7,826 bases of DNA from DASVDK01 sp036381125 [NCBI: Thermodesulfobacteriota bacterium] (GCA_036381125.1 DASVDK010000233.1:1-7826), one strand, 5' to 3'. Positions 1 to 6,243 are shown, counted from the first letter of the stretch. Numbers and translations are program-made. Notes: generated from the sequence alone by a model not told the origin.

Positions 1-479
1 TCGCGTCGCGCGTCGTCAAGCCGGGCGAACCGGCGCGGCTCGTGTGCGAGCGGTGCGGCCGGATCTTCTGGCAGGACCCCAAGCTTGCCGCCGGCACGCT
101 CTTCACGTACGAGGGGAAGCTCGTCCTGCTCAGGCGCGGCATCGAGCCGGCGTACGGCAAGTGGGTCTTCCCGGGCGGCTTCGTCGATCGGGGAGAGGTC
201 GTGGCGGACGGGGCGGTCCGCGAGACCTGGGAGGAGGCGCGCGTCCGCGTGGCGGTGACGGACCTGCTCGGGCTCTACTCCTACCCCGAGCGGCCGGTCG
301 TGGTGGTGGTGTACGCCGCGCGGATCGTCGAGGGCGTGCCGACCGCGGCCGACGAGACGCTCGAGGTGGGGCTCTTCGGTCCCGACGAGATCCCCTGGGA
401 CGACCTCGCCTTTCCCTCCACGCGCGACGCCGTCCGCGACTACGTGGCCCGCGTCTTGTCCCGCCCCTCGACGCCCTGA
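1..479 (+). CDS. NUDIX hydrolase with N-terminal zinc ribbon (5' partial)
   Basis: This is the C-terminal part of a NUDIX pyrophosphohydrolase, a family that cleaves nucleoside diphosphates linked to another moiety; the substrate cannot be told here. The first full codon is at 3 and the frame is open to the window edge, so the true start lies upstream. The GTG at 42 is an internal valine. Counting from codon 3, residues 15 and 18 form a CxxC (VCERCG), followed by IFWQDPK. This looks like the second half of a zinc ribbon whose first cysteine pair is off the window. The Nudix box runs from G59: G-x5-E65-x7-R73-E74-x2-E77-E78, so the metal-binding REXXEE core is intact. Two consensus positions differ: Thr75 replaces the hydrophobic residue and Arg80 replaces the usual glycine. 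The NudC-type SQPWPFPxS signature is absent. The TGA stop is at 477-479, and the gene converges on the dienelactone hydrolase gene across a repeat array. Confidence 0.93.
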   Translation, partial: ASRVVKPGEPARLVCERCGRIFWQDPKLAAGTLFTYEGKLVLLRRGIEPAYGKWVFPGGFVDRGEVVADGAVRETWEEARVRVAVTDLLGLYSYPERPVVVVVYAARIVEGVPTAADETLEVGLFGPDEIPWDDLAFPSTRDAVRDYVARVLSRPSTP

Positions 480-513
480 CGAACGGGCGGCCGGCACCCG
501 CCGTCGTGGCGCG

Positions 514-803
514 CGGGCCGCGGCCCGGGGCCGCTGGCGCGGGGGCGCGAATCGGGCTCCGGTGCTGGCGTGCCGCCCACGGACCGCATTGCCGGCGCTC
601 CGGCCTTCGGCCGGGCCCCCGCTTCGCGGGGGCGCAAATCGGGCTCCTGTGCTGGCGTGCCGCCCACGGACCGGCGTCACGGCGCTCCGGCCTTCGGCCG
701 GGCCCCGTTGTGCGGGGCGTGGAGCGGCGCCTGTTCTCGGGTGCCGCCCACGGACCGCACTGCCGGCGCTCGGGCCTTCGGCCCGGGGCCGCTGGCGCGG
801 CCC
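514..803. repeat. Tandem array of ~86-bp units, each with two stem-loops
   Basis: About four degenerate units lie between two convergent genes. Hairpin A begins at 514, 600, 687 and 771 (spacing 86, 87, 84). It reads CCGGCC-TTC-GGCCGG in units 2 and 3 (600-614, 687-701), CGGGCC-TTC-GGCCCG in unit 4 (771-785) and CGGGCC-GC-GGCCCG in unit 1 (514-527). The second base pair is therefore C-G in some units and G-C in others. Hairpin B follows directly: GCCCCCGC-TTC-GCGGGGGC (615-633), GCCCCG-TTGTG-CGGGGC (702-718), GGGCCGC-TGGC-GCGGCCC (786-803), with a shorter 4-bp version in unit 1 (531-542). A nearly invariant linker, TGCCGCCCACGGACCG, sits at 571-586, 658-673 and 742-757. No U-tract follows any stem. 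Possible roles are a bidirectional terminator or RNA 3'-end stabiliser for the convergent genes, a REP/BIME-like element, or a structured RNA. Two of the periods are multiples of three, so repeated Arg/Ala/Pro-rich peptides can be read through it, but compensated stems argue for a nucleic-acid role. The flanks 480-513 and 804-812 hold nothing else I can name. Confidence 0.88.
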
Positions 804-812
804 GCATTCACG

Positions 813-1571
813 CTACTTGCCAGCGGCTAGGTGGCGGTCGACGAAGGCGTCGATGGCCGCCCACGCCTCGCGCGCCGCGTCCGGGCGGAAGGTGGGCCGG
901 TCCTCGTTGAGGAACGCGTGCCCCGCACGCGGGTAGACGATCATCTCGAACTCCTTCTCGGCCCCCTTGAGCGCGTGGCGCAGCATCTCGAGGTGCTGGG
1001 GCGTGATGAGGTCGTCCTCCTGACCGAAGATGCCGAGGAGGGGGCAGCCGAGGCGCTCCACGTAGTCCAGCGGGTGGCGCGGCTTGAGGTCGGTGAGTTC
1101 GGGATAGAGGACGCGGCCGTAGCAGTTGACCACGGCCGAGAGGCTCCCGGTGGAGCCGGCCAGCATCATGGCGAGCGCGCCGCCGATGCAGAACCCGATG
1201 GCGCCGACCGGTCGCGGCCCCTCGGGCGTGCCCGCACCGACCTGGGCGTCGCGGCGGAGCCAGTCGATCCCGCCGTGGAGGCTGCGCAGGATCACCCGGT
1301 CGGGGAGGCTGGCCATGACCGCGCGGCCCGCAGCCAGGTCGTAGAGGTCGGGATCGCGGTGCGCCAGACCGGTGTAGAGGTCCACCGCCAGCGCCACGTA
1401 CCCTCGCTCGGCGAACCGCTGGCACACCCGCCTGAGGTCGCTCGTGAGGCCGAAGACCTCCTGCACGACGAGAATGGCCGGCCGGGGGCCGGGATCGCCG
1501 GGACGGACCAGGTAGGCGTCGAGCGGCCCCGACTCGCCCTCCACCGTCACCATCTGCACCTGTGTCTGCAC
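813..1571 (-). CDS. Dienelactone hydrolase family protein
   Basis: A predicted cytoplasmic alpha/beta hydrolase of the dienelactone hydrolase (carboxymethylenebutenolidase, PF01738) family, 252 aa, a normal length. The founding members open dienelactone rings during chlorocatechol breakdown, but most homologues have untested substrates. All expected catalytic positions are visible: Glu38 in VVQEVFG (the residue that interacts with the nucleophile in the Pseudomonas enzyme), nucleophile Cys128 in GFCIGG, Asp186 in GQEDDLITP, and His218 in RAGHAFLN. No signal peptide is seen. I chose the GTG at 1571 because a GGAGG lies 5 nt upstream of it. An in-frame ATG at 1553 is possible but has no comparable ribosome site, and choosing it would remove only six residues. 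The stop is TAG at 813-815. The gene lies 41 nt after the ygfZ-like gene on the same strand and is probably co-transcribed with it. Its 3' end abuts the hairpin array. The same frame stays open far upstream, which is a GC effect and not a fusion. Confidence 0.92.
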   Translation of the reverse strand: MQTQVQMVTVEGESGPLDAYLVRPGDPGPRPAILVVQEVFGLTSDLRRVCQRFAERGYVALAVDLYTGLAHRDPDLYDLAAGRAVMASLPDRVILRSLHGGIDWLRRDAQVGAGTPEGPRPVGAIGFCIGGALAMMLAGSTGSLSAVVNCYGRVLYPELTDLKPRHPLDYVERLGCPLLGIFGQEDDLITPQHLEMLRHALKGAEKEFEMIVYPRAGHAFLNEDRPTFRPDAAREAWAAIDAFVDRHLAAGK

Positions 1572-1576
1572 GGAGT

Positions 1577-1581
1577 CCTCC
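1577..1581 (-). promoter_or_regulatory. Shine-Dalgarno deciding the GTG start of the dienelactone hydrolase
   Basis: GGAGG on the - strand, separated by 5 nt from the GTG at 1571. The later ATG at 1553 has no similar site, so GTG is preferred. Confidence 0.7.
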
Positions 1582-1612
1582 GCCCGGTCCCGAGCCGCCG
1601 CGGCGCTCGGCC

Positions 1613-2776
1613 CTAGTGCTTGTAGAACGGCAGCGCGCTCACCACGGCCGGCCGGTCGGGTCTCGGGGCGGCGGCGCCCGGCGCCGGCCGCGTCCCCACG
1701 ACGACCCGGGTCGAGGGCTCGGCCGCCTCGCGGCGGACCATGGCGAGCGCGATCGTCCGGCCGACCGTCGGCCCGTCCACCAGGCTGGTGATCCGGCCGA
1801 CCTCCTTGTCGGCGAAGCGAATCGGGTCGCCGGCCGCCACGCCCTCGGCTCCCTCCGGGAAGACGAGCCCCACGAGCAGCCGGTTCACGTGCCCGATGTA
1901 CGTCGCCCTGGCGATCACCTCCTGCCCCGTGTAGCAGCCCTTGTTGAGGGAGATGGCGTGCGCGAGGCGCGCCTCGAGCGGGTTGGTCGCCGTGTCCATG
2001 TCGACGCCGAACCAGGGGATGCCCGCCTCGACGCGCAGCGAGTCGAGCGCCCGGAACCCGGCCGGCCGAAGGCCCAGGGGGCGGCCCGTCTCGAGGAGGC
2101 GATCGTAGAGCGCCACGACGCGGGGCGTCGGGCAGAGGATCTCGAAGCCGTCCTCGCCGGTGGCGGAGTGGCGGCAGACACGCACCTCGACCGGCTCGCC
2201 CCCCGGCAGGTCGACGCGGCGCGTGAGGTTCGCCAGCGTGGCCGCCGGCGGCAGCGGGCCGCCGAGCGCCGCCTCGACGACCGCGGCGGAGGCCGGCCCC
2301 TGCACGAGCAGGCTCGCGAGCCGCTCCGAGAGGTCGGTGAACACGACGCGGTCGGCGACGCGGAAGTGGTTCAGGTGGTCGATGACGGCCCGCGCGGCGC
2401 CGGGCGGCGTCACCAGGAGGAACGTCTCGCCGACGGCGTAGATGCGCAGGTCGGCCACCATCTTCCCGGTCGGGGTGAGGGTGGCGGCGTATGCCCCCTG
2501 CCCGTCGACGAGCGGACGCAGGTCGGCGGTGACCTGGCCGTTCAGGAAGCGGACGCGGTGCGGGCCCTGCGCCTCCACGATGCCGAGGTAGGCGGTGTCG
2601 AAGAGGCCGGCCGATTCGCGGACCGCACGGTGCTCGGCGATCGGGTCGCCGAAGTGCGCGGCCACCTCGAAGCCGTCGGGCGCCCCGGGGCCGCCGTCGT
2701 CCGGTCCGGCGAAGACCGTGGCGAAGGTCGCTCCGAGCGCCCGCTCGTGGTCGAACAGCGGTGTCGAGCGCGGCAT
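1613..2776 (-). CDS. ygfZ: YgfZ/GcvT-like folate-binding protein (Fe-S cluster maintenance)
   Basis: A 387-aa member of the GcvT/YgfZ/IBA57 superfamily. Known YgfZ and IBA57 proteins bind tetrahydrofolate and help assemble or repair iron-sulfur clusters in certain enzymes such as MiaB; they are not glycine-cleavage enzymes. The diagnostic signature K279-G-C-Y-T-G-Q-E286, with Cys281, is present. This separates YgfZ-type proteins from true aminomethyltransferase, whose motif lacks the cysteine. Shared superfamily stretches are the N-terminal HRAVRESAGLFD (49-60), LTPTGKMVADLRIY (100-113), ATGEDGFEI (205-213) and SLRVEAGIPWFGVDMD (246-261). It is somewhat longer than E. coli YgfZ, with an Ala/Pro-rich tail near 365-375. 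The ATG at 2776 has AAAGGA 5 nt upstream, and the stop is TAG at 1613-1615. It is the first gene of a two-gene unit with the dienelactone hydrolase and is transcribed divergently from the DUF885 peptidase. No signal peptide is seen. Substitution for GcvT is unlikely, since no gcvH or gcvP lies nearby. Confidence 0.88.
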   Translation of the reverse strand: MPRSTPLFDHERALGATFATVFAGPDDGGPGAPDGFEVAAHFGDPIAEHRAVRESAGLFDTAYLGIVEAQGPHRVRFLNGQVTADLRPLVDGQGAYAATLTPTGKMVADLRIYAVGETFLLVTPPGAARAVIDHLNHFRVADRVVFTDLSERLASLLVQGPASAAVVEAALGGPLPPAATLANLTRRVDLPGGEPVEVRVCRHSATGEDGFEILCPTPRVVALYDRLLETGRPLGLRPAGFRALDSLRVEAGIPWFGVDMDTATNPLEARLAHAISLNKGCYTGQEVIARATYIGHVNRLLVGLVFPEGAEGVAAGDPIRFADKEVGRITSLVDGPTVGRTIALAMVRREAAEPSTRVVVGTRPAPGAAAPRPDRPAVVSALPFYKH

Positions 2777-2781
2777 GGGCG

Positions 2782-2787
2782 TCCTTT
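2782..2787 (-). promoter_or_regulatory. Shine-Dalgarno of the ygfZ-like gene
   Basis: AAAGGA on the - strand, 5 nt before the ATG at 2776; it supports that start. Confidence 0.6.
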
Positions 2788-2799
2788 CGACAGGGCGTC

Positions 2800-2805
2800 A
2801 GTCTA
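2800..2805 (-). promoter_or_regulatory. Candidate -10 box of the ygfZ-dienelactone hydrolase unit
   Basis: TAGACT on the - strand matches TATAAT at 4 of 6 positions, in a locally less GC-rich patch. It would place transcription start near 2793, about 17 nt before the ATG. I see no convincing -35 box at 16-19 nt, so this is tentative. The same hexamer stands before the divergent DUF885 gene. Confidence 0.4.
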
Positions 2806-2835
2806 TCACCGCCGGCGCCGGGCGCGCGAAGCTTC

Positions 2836-2856
2836 CGGAATCGCTCTCGATTTCCG
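2836..2856. promoter_or_regulatory. Imperfect inverted repeat between divergent genes
   Basis: CGGAATCG (2836-2843), a 4-nt spacer, then CGATTTCCG (2848-2856): the two arms are complementary over 8 bp with one bulged T. It is AT-richer than its surroundings and lies upstream of the ygfZ-side -10 box, so it could be an operator. No regulator gene is present to support this. Confidence 0.25.
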
Positions 2857-2934
2857 AGCGCGAGCCCGAGGCCATCGACGCCGGTGCTCCGGATCGAGCA
2901 TGGGCTCGGTCCCGGGGCGGCGCCGCCGAGGGTC

Positions 2935-2944
2935 GGTCCGGACC
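2935..2944. promoter_or_regulatory. Perfect 10-bp palindrome at the -35 position of the DUF885 promoter
   Basis: GGTCCGGACC is fully self-complementary. With the TAGACT at 2958 as -10, a 17-nt spacer places the -35 hexamer at 2935-2940, inside this palindrome, and no TTGACA-like hexamer is seen there. Binding of an activator or repressor at this point would explain the missing -35, but palindromes this short are common in such GC-rich DNA. Confidence 0.25.
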
Positions 2945-2957
2945 CGGGGCCGCCTGC

Positions 2958-2963
2958 TAGACT
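2958..2963 (+). promoter_or_regulatory. Candidate -10 box of the DUF885-M24-cupin unit
   Basis: TAGACT, followed by TTT, matches TATAAT at 4 of 6 positions. Start of transcription would fall near 2970, just before the ribosome site at 2971-2976. No good -35 box is visible. Confidence 0.4.
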
Positions 2964-2970
2964 TTTCGCA

Positions 2971-2976
2971 GGGAGG
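2971..2976 (+). promoter_or_regulatory. Shine-Dalgarno of the DUF885 gene
   Basis: GGGAGG, 6 nt before the ATG at 2983. It fixes the start of the peptidase although the frame is open further upstream. Confidence 0.75.
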
Positions 2977-2982
2977 TTCCCG

Positions 2983-4656
2983 ATGCCGCTTGCCGAGTCG
3001 ATGGCGAGCCTTGCCGACCAGATCCTCGAGGACCGCTGGAGGACCTCGCCGGTCGCGGCCACCCTCGATGGCGTGCACCGGTACGACCGAGAACTCGACG
3101 AGGTCGGCGCCGACGCGCTGGCCGACGCGGCGGCGCGCCAGCGGGCCTGGCTGGCCCGCCTCGCGGACATCGATCGGGCCGCGCTGCCGACCGAGGCGCG
3201 CCTCGACCACGCCGTCCTCACCGGGTACCTCGAGGCGGCGATCGACGCCTACGAGCACGTCCGGGCCTGGCAGAAGGACCCGAGCGGCTACGCGAGCACC
3301 GCCCTCTACGGCGTCTTCCCGCTCGCGCTGCGTACGTTCGCGCCGGCCGAGGCGCGCGCCGAGGCGGCGGCCTCGCGCCTCGCGCAGGTCCGGCGGTTCC
3401 TCGACCAGGCGCGCGCGAACCTCGAGCGCGCCACCGGGGGGCGCGTCTCGCCGCGGGTCTTCACCGAGACGGCCATCGAGGTCGTGCGGGGCGGCCAGGC
3501 CTTCTTCGCCGAGGTCGTGCCGCGCCTGGCCGAGCCGCTCGCGTCGCACACGCTCAAGCGGCAGCTCCTCGAGGCCAACGCCGACGCCATGGCGGCCTTC
3601 GCGGACTACCTCGAGTGGCTCCGGAGCGTCCACCTGCCGCGCTCGACCGGCAGCTTCGCCATCGGGCGCGAGGCCTTCGACCTCAAGCTGCGCACCGAGC
3701 ACGGCCTGCCCTACGACGCCGACCAGCTCGCCGCCATCGGCCGCGAGGCGATGGAGCAGACCGAACGGAGCCTCGCCGCGCTCGCGCGCACGATCGACCC
3801 GAACCGGAGCTGGATGGAGCAGGTCGAGGCGCTCAAGCGCGACCATCCCACCGCCGCGGGGCTCCTCGACGCCTACCGCGCCGAGATGGCCCGCGCCCGC
3901 GCGTTCGTCGTCGAGCACGGGCTCGTCACGCTGCCGCCGGACGAGTCGCTCGAGGTGATCGAGACGCCGGTCTTCGAGCGGCCGCTCGTCCCGTACGCGG
4001 CCATGATGCCGCCGGCGCCGTTCGACGCGGAGCAGAAGAGCCTCTTCTACGTGACCCCGGTCGACGCGACGCGTCCCGAGGCCGAGCAGTGGGAGCAGCT
4101 CAAGGGGCACTCGACGCACGCCATCCCGGTGACCGCCCTGCACGAGGCCTATCCGGGGCACCACCTGCAGATCTCCCGGGCCAACCGGATCGCGTCGAAG
4201 GTGCGCCGCGTGCTGTCGACGCCGGTCTTCGTGGAGGGCTGGGCCCTCTACTGCGAGGAGATGATGTACGAGGCGGGCTACTACCCCGACCCGCGCGTAC
4301 GCCTCTTCCAGCTCAAGGACCTGCTGTGGCGCGCCTGCCGCGTGGTGATCGACGTCGGCCTGCACTGCTCGGGGATGACGCCGGCCGAGGCGGTGGACCT
4401 GCTCGTCACGCGGGCTCACCTCGAGCGCGCCAACGCGGAGGCCGAGGTCCGCCGCTACTGCGCCACGCCGACGCAGCCGATGTCCTACCTGATCGGCCGG
4501 CGCGAGATCCTCGCCCTGCGCGACGCCTACCGGGACCGGGGCGGCAAGCCGTTCGCGCTCGGCGCCTTCCACGACGCGATCCTCTCGTACGGCAGCATCC
4601 CCGTCGGCCTGATCCGCGAGGCCATCCTCGCCAGGCAGGCCGGTAAGCGCGCATGA
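2983..4656 (+). CDS. DUF885 family zinc metallopeptidase
   Basis: A 557-aa protein of the DUF885 family (PF05960/COG4805), predicted metal-dependent carboxypeptidase-like enzymes of gluzincin type; the physiological substrate is not known. The hallmark zinc motif is at 387-394: H387-E388-A-Y-P-G-H-H394, followed by LQISRANR. In this motif two residues of the classical HExxH loop are replaced by the family's HExxPGHH form. A second conserved block, EGWALYCEE at 418-426, should supply the third ligand, Glu418. The rest is mostly helical and rich in Ala, Arg and Glu. The length is normal for the family. The start is the ATG at 2983 with GGGAGG 6 nt upstream. The N-terminus (MPLAESMASLADQ) has no signal peptide, whereas I recall many relatives as secreted or lipoproteins, so this one is probably cytoplasmic. 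Its last codon and stop overlap the start of the M24 peptidase gene by four bases (ATGA), so the two are likely translationally coupled. Confidence 0.9.
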   Translation: MPLAESMASLADQILEDRWRTSPVAATLDGVHRYDRELDEVGADALADAAARQRAWLARLADIDRAALPTEARLDHAVLTGYLEAAIDAYEHVRAWQKDPSGYASTALYGVFPLALRTFAPAEARAEAAASRLAQVRRFLDQARANLERATGGRVSPRVFTETAIEVVRGGQAFFAEVVPRLAEPLASHTLKRQLLEANADAMAAFADYLEWLRSVHLPRSTGSFAIGREAFDLKLRTEHGLPYDADQLAAIGREAMEQTERSLAALARTIDPNRSWMEQVEALKRDHPTAAGLLDAYRAEMARARAFVVEHGLVTLPPDESLEVIETPVFERPLVPYAAMMPPAPFDAEQKSLFYVTPVDATRPEAEQWEQLKGHSTHAIPVTALHEAYPGHHLQISRANRIASKVRRVLSTPVFVEGWALYCEEMMYEAGYYPDPRVRLFQLKDLLWRACRVVIDVGLHCSGMTPAEAVDLLVTRAHLERANAEAEVRRYCATPTQPMSYLIGRREILALRDAYRDRGGKPFALGAFHDAILSYGSIPVGLIREAILARQAGKRA

Positions 4657-5870
4657 CGGCGGGCGCCGTCCGCGCGCGCATCGCCGAGATCCAGGCGGCG
4701 CTTCGCGAGGCGGGTCTCGACGGCTGGCTCTTCGCCGTCTTCCGCGGGTCGGACCCGATCGCGTCGACGGTCCTCCAGCTCCCCCCCGGCCACGAGTCGC
4801 GGCGGTGGTTCTACTACGTCCCGGCCGAGGGGCGCCCCCGCAAGCTCGTCCACGCGATCGAGGCGGGCCGGCTCGACGCCCTGCCGGGCGACCGCACGCT
4901 CTACGCAAGCTGGCAGGCCCTGCACGAGGGACTCGGCGCCGTCCTCGCCGGCGCGCGGCGGGTCGCCATGCAGTACTCGCCCATGAACGCGATCCCGTAC
5001 GTCTCGCGCGTGGACGCCGGCACGGTCGAGCTGGTCCGCGCCGCCGGCTGCGAGGTCGTCTCGTCGGCCGACCTGGTGCAGCGGTTCGAGGCCGTCTGGA
5101 CCCCGGAGCAGGCCGCGAGCCATCTGCGCGCCGCCGCGGCGCTCCGCGCGGTCATCGACGCCGCGTTCGACGAGGTCCGCCGCGCGGTGCGCGGCGGCAG
5201 GCGGCTCGACGAGTACGGGCTCCAGCAGTTCATCCTCGACGAGTTCGGCCGCCGCGGCCTCACGACCGACCACCCGCCCGGCGTCGCCGTGGGCGCCAAC
5301 ACCGCCGACCCTCACTACGGCCCCGGCCCCGACCGGTCGGTCGAGATCCGCGAGGGCGACATCCTGCAGCTCGACATCTGGGCGCGCGAGGCGGCCTCGC
5401 CCGACTCGATCTACGCGGACATCACCTGGAGTGCGGCGGTGAGCCGCACGGTCTCGGCCGAGCATGCCCGCACCTTCGAGCTGGTGCGCCGCGCCCGGGA
5501 TACCGGCATCCGGCTGGTCGCCGAGCGGGTCGCCCAGGGGCGTCCGGTCCACGGCTACGAGGTCGACGACGCCGTCCGGGCGGTCATCCGCGAGGCCGGG
5601 CTCGCCGACCGGTTCGTCCACCGCACCGGCCACTCCATCGGCCGGCTCGTGCACGGCAACGGCGCGAACGTGGACAACTTCGAGACGAGGGACGGGCGGC
5701 GGCTCCTGCCCGGGACCGGCTTCTCCATCGAGCCCGGCGTCTACTTCGAGGGGCGATTCGGCGTGCGCAGCGAGGTCGACGTCTACATCGAGCCCGGCGA
5801 CGGCACGCGCGGCCCCAGGGCCATCGTCACGGGCGAACCGATCCAGACCGAGGTCGTGGCGCTCCTCTGA
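4653..5870 (+). CDS. M24 family (Xaa-Pro-type) metallopeptidase
   Basis: A 405-aa pita-bread fold peptidase of MEROPS family M24, with a creatinase-like N-terminal domain (about 1-145) and a catalytic domain (about 155-400). Enzymes of this kind use two divalent metal ions, often Mn or Co, to release an N-terminal residue before proline or to split Xaa-Pro dipeptides. All five metal ligands are visible: Asp241 (LQLDIWA), Asp256 (YADITW), His327 (RTGHSIG), Glu360 (SIEPGVYF) and Glu374 (RSEVDVY). His221 (DPHYGPG) and His334 are also at conserved-looking sites. The two Asp ligands are 15 positions apart, against 11 in methionine aminopeptidase; the extra residues lie in AASPDS. I recall a bacterial M24 subgroup with a similar DLWA...YADITW block, so this is a subgroup feature and not damage. 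The ATG overlaps the DUF885 stop (ATGA) and has no strong ribosome site of its own, suggesting reinitiation. Proline specificity is inferred from the two-domain layout only. Confidence 0.91.
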   Translation: MTAGAVRARIAEIQAALREAGLDGWLFAVFRGSDPIASTVLQLPPGHESRRWFYYVPAEGRPRKLVHAIEAGRLDALPGDRTLYASWQALHEGLGAVLAGARRVAMQYSPMNAIPYVSRVDAGTVELVRAAGCEVVSSADLVQRFEAVWTPEQAASHLRAAAALRAVIDAAFDEVRRAVRGGRRLDEYGLQQFILDEFGRRGLTTDHPPGVAVGANTADPHYGPGPDRSVEIREGDILQLDIWAREAASPDSIYADITWSAAVSRTVSAEHARTFELVRRARDTGIRLVAERVAQGRPVHGYEVDDAVRAVIREAGLADRFVHRTGHSIGRLVHGNGANVDNFETRDGRRLLPGTGFSIEPGVYFEGRFGVRSEVDVYIEPGDGTRGPRAIVTGEPIQTEVVALL

Positions 5871-5878
5871 CGGAGTGT

Positions 5879-5884
5879 GGAGGG
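5879..5884 (+). promoter_or_regulatory. Shine-Dalgarno deciding the ATG start of the cupin
   Basis: GGAGGG, 7 nt before the ATG at 5892. An in-frame GTG at 5877 sits at the edge of this site and lacks its own, so the ATG is chosen. Confidence 0.7.
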
Positions 5885-5891
5885 ACCAGAG

Positions 5892-6242
5892 ATGCTCACG
5901 GTGAACTGGGACGCGGTGCCGGCCGAGCGGATCAACGACGCGATCACCCGAAGGCTCGTGACCGGCGAGAAGGTGATGCTCTGCCGATGGACCATGCGCG
6001 CGGGCGCGGCCGTGCCGGCCCACAGCCACCCGCACGAGCAGGTCGCCTGGATGCTGAGCGGCTCGATGCGGATGCGCGTGGGGGACCGGTGGCTCGACTG
6101 CCGGGCCGGCGACGTCGTGGTCATCCCCGGCGGGACCGAGCACGAGGCGAGCTTCCCGACCGACTGCGAGGTCGTCGACGTCTTCTCGCCGCCCCGCGAG
6201 GACATGCTCGCGAAGAGCGAGACCTATCTCGCCCGGGGATAA
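5892..6242 (+). CDS. Small single-domain cupin protein
   Basis: A 116-aa single-domain cupin beta barrel with a metal site. Motif 1 runs from G38 to G57 with His44, His46 and then Glu49/Gln50 (AHSHPHEQVAWMLSG). Motif 2 is G73-x5-P79-x-G81-x2-H84 (GDVVVIPGGTEHEA); the final Asn of the classic motif is missing. Likely metal ligands are His44, His46, Gln50 and His84, which is usual for this small cupin type. The C-terminal stretch DVFSPPREDML is common in such proteins. Whether it acts as a dioxygenase, isomerase or ligand sensor cannot be decided. The start is the ATG at 5892, supported by GGAGGG 7 nt upstream. The gene follows the M24 stop by 21 nt on the same strand, so it is probably the third gene of the peptidase unit. 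Its TAA stop (6240-6242) is directly followed by a repeat hairpin that may end transcription. Confidence 0.88.
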   Translation: MLTVNWDAVPAERINDAITRRLVTGEKVMLCRWTMRAGAAVPAHSHPHEQVAWMLSGSMRMRVGDRWLDCRAGDVVVIPGGTEHEASFPTDCEVVDVFSPPREDMLAKSETYLARG

Positions 6243-6243
6243 C

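Noticed and set aside
42-479. GTG at 42 as the start of the NUDIX protein
   Set aside because: The frame is open upstream and the residues before it (KPGEPARL) continue a zinc-ribbon domain; starting there would leave only one cysteine pair.
514-803. CRISPR array
   Set aside because: Units are degenerate throughout, with no constant repeat plus unique spacer pattern, and no cas genes are seen.
562-936. A repeat-containing + strand peptide (recurring CRPRTALPAL-like segments) read through the array
   Set aside because: The repetition follows from periods divisible by three. The peptide is Arg/Ala/Pro-rich, it runs into the dienelactone hydrolase gene antisense, and the compensated stems suggest a non-coding role.
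1613-2776. Aminomethyltransferase GcvT of the glycine cleavage system
   Set aside because: The KGCYTGQE signature with cysteine is of YgfZ/IBA57 type, and no gcvH or gcvP neighbours are present.
813-3221. An 802-codon open frame on the - strand suggesting a fusion protein
   Set aside because: Only its last 252 codons look like a protein (dienelactone hydrolase). The rest is Arg/Gly/Pro-rich and overlaps the ygfZ-like gene in another frame; long stop-free frames are expected at this GC content.
1562-3958. A 798-codon + strand frame
   Set aside because: It crosses two genes on opposite strands, has Arg/Pro/Ser-rich content and no recognisable motif.
2806-4908. A 700-codon - strand frame opposite the DUF885 gene
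   Set aside because: Its composition (Arg, Gly, Val, Asp, Glu repeats) is that of a complement of a GC-rich gene, with no domain, while the + strand shows the intact zinc motif.
5877-5879. GTG at 5877 as the cupin start
   Set aside because: It sits at the edge of the GGAGGG ribosome site that serves the ATG at 5892 and has no site of its own.
4527-6143. A 538-codon - strand frame opposite the M24 and cupin genes
   Set aside because: It is an antisense shadow; the + strand proteins carry complete catalytic motifs.
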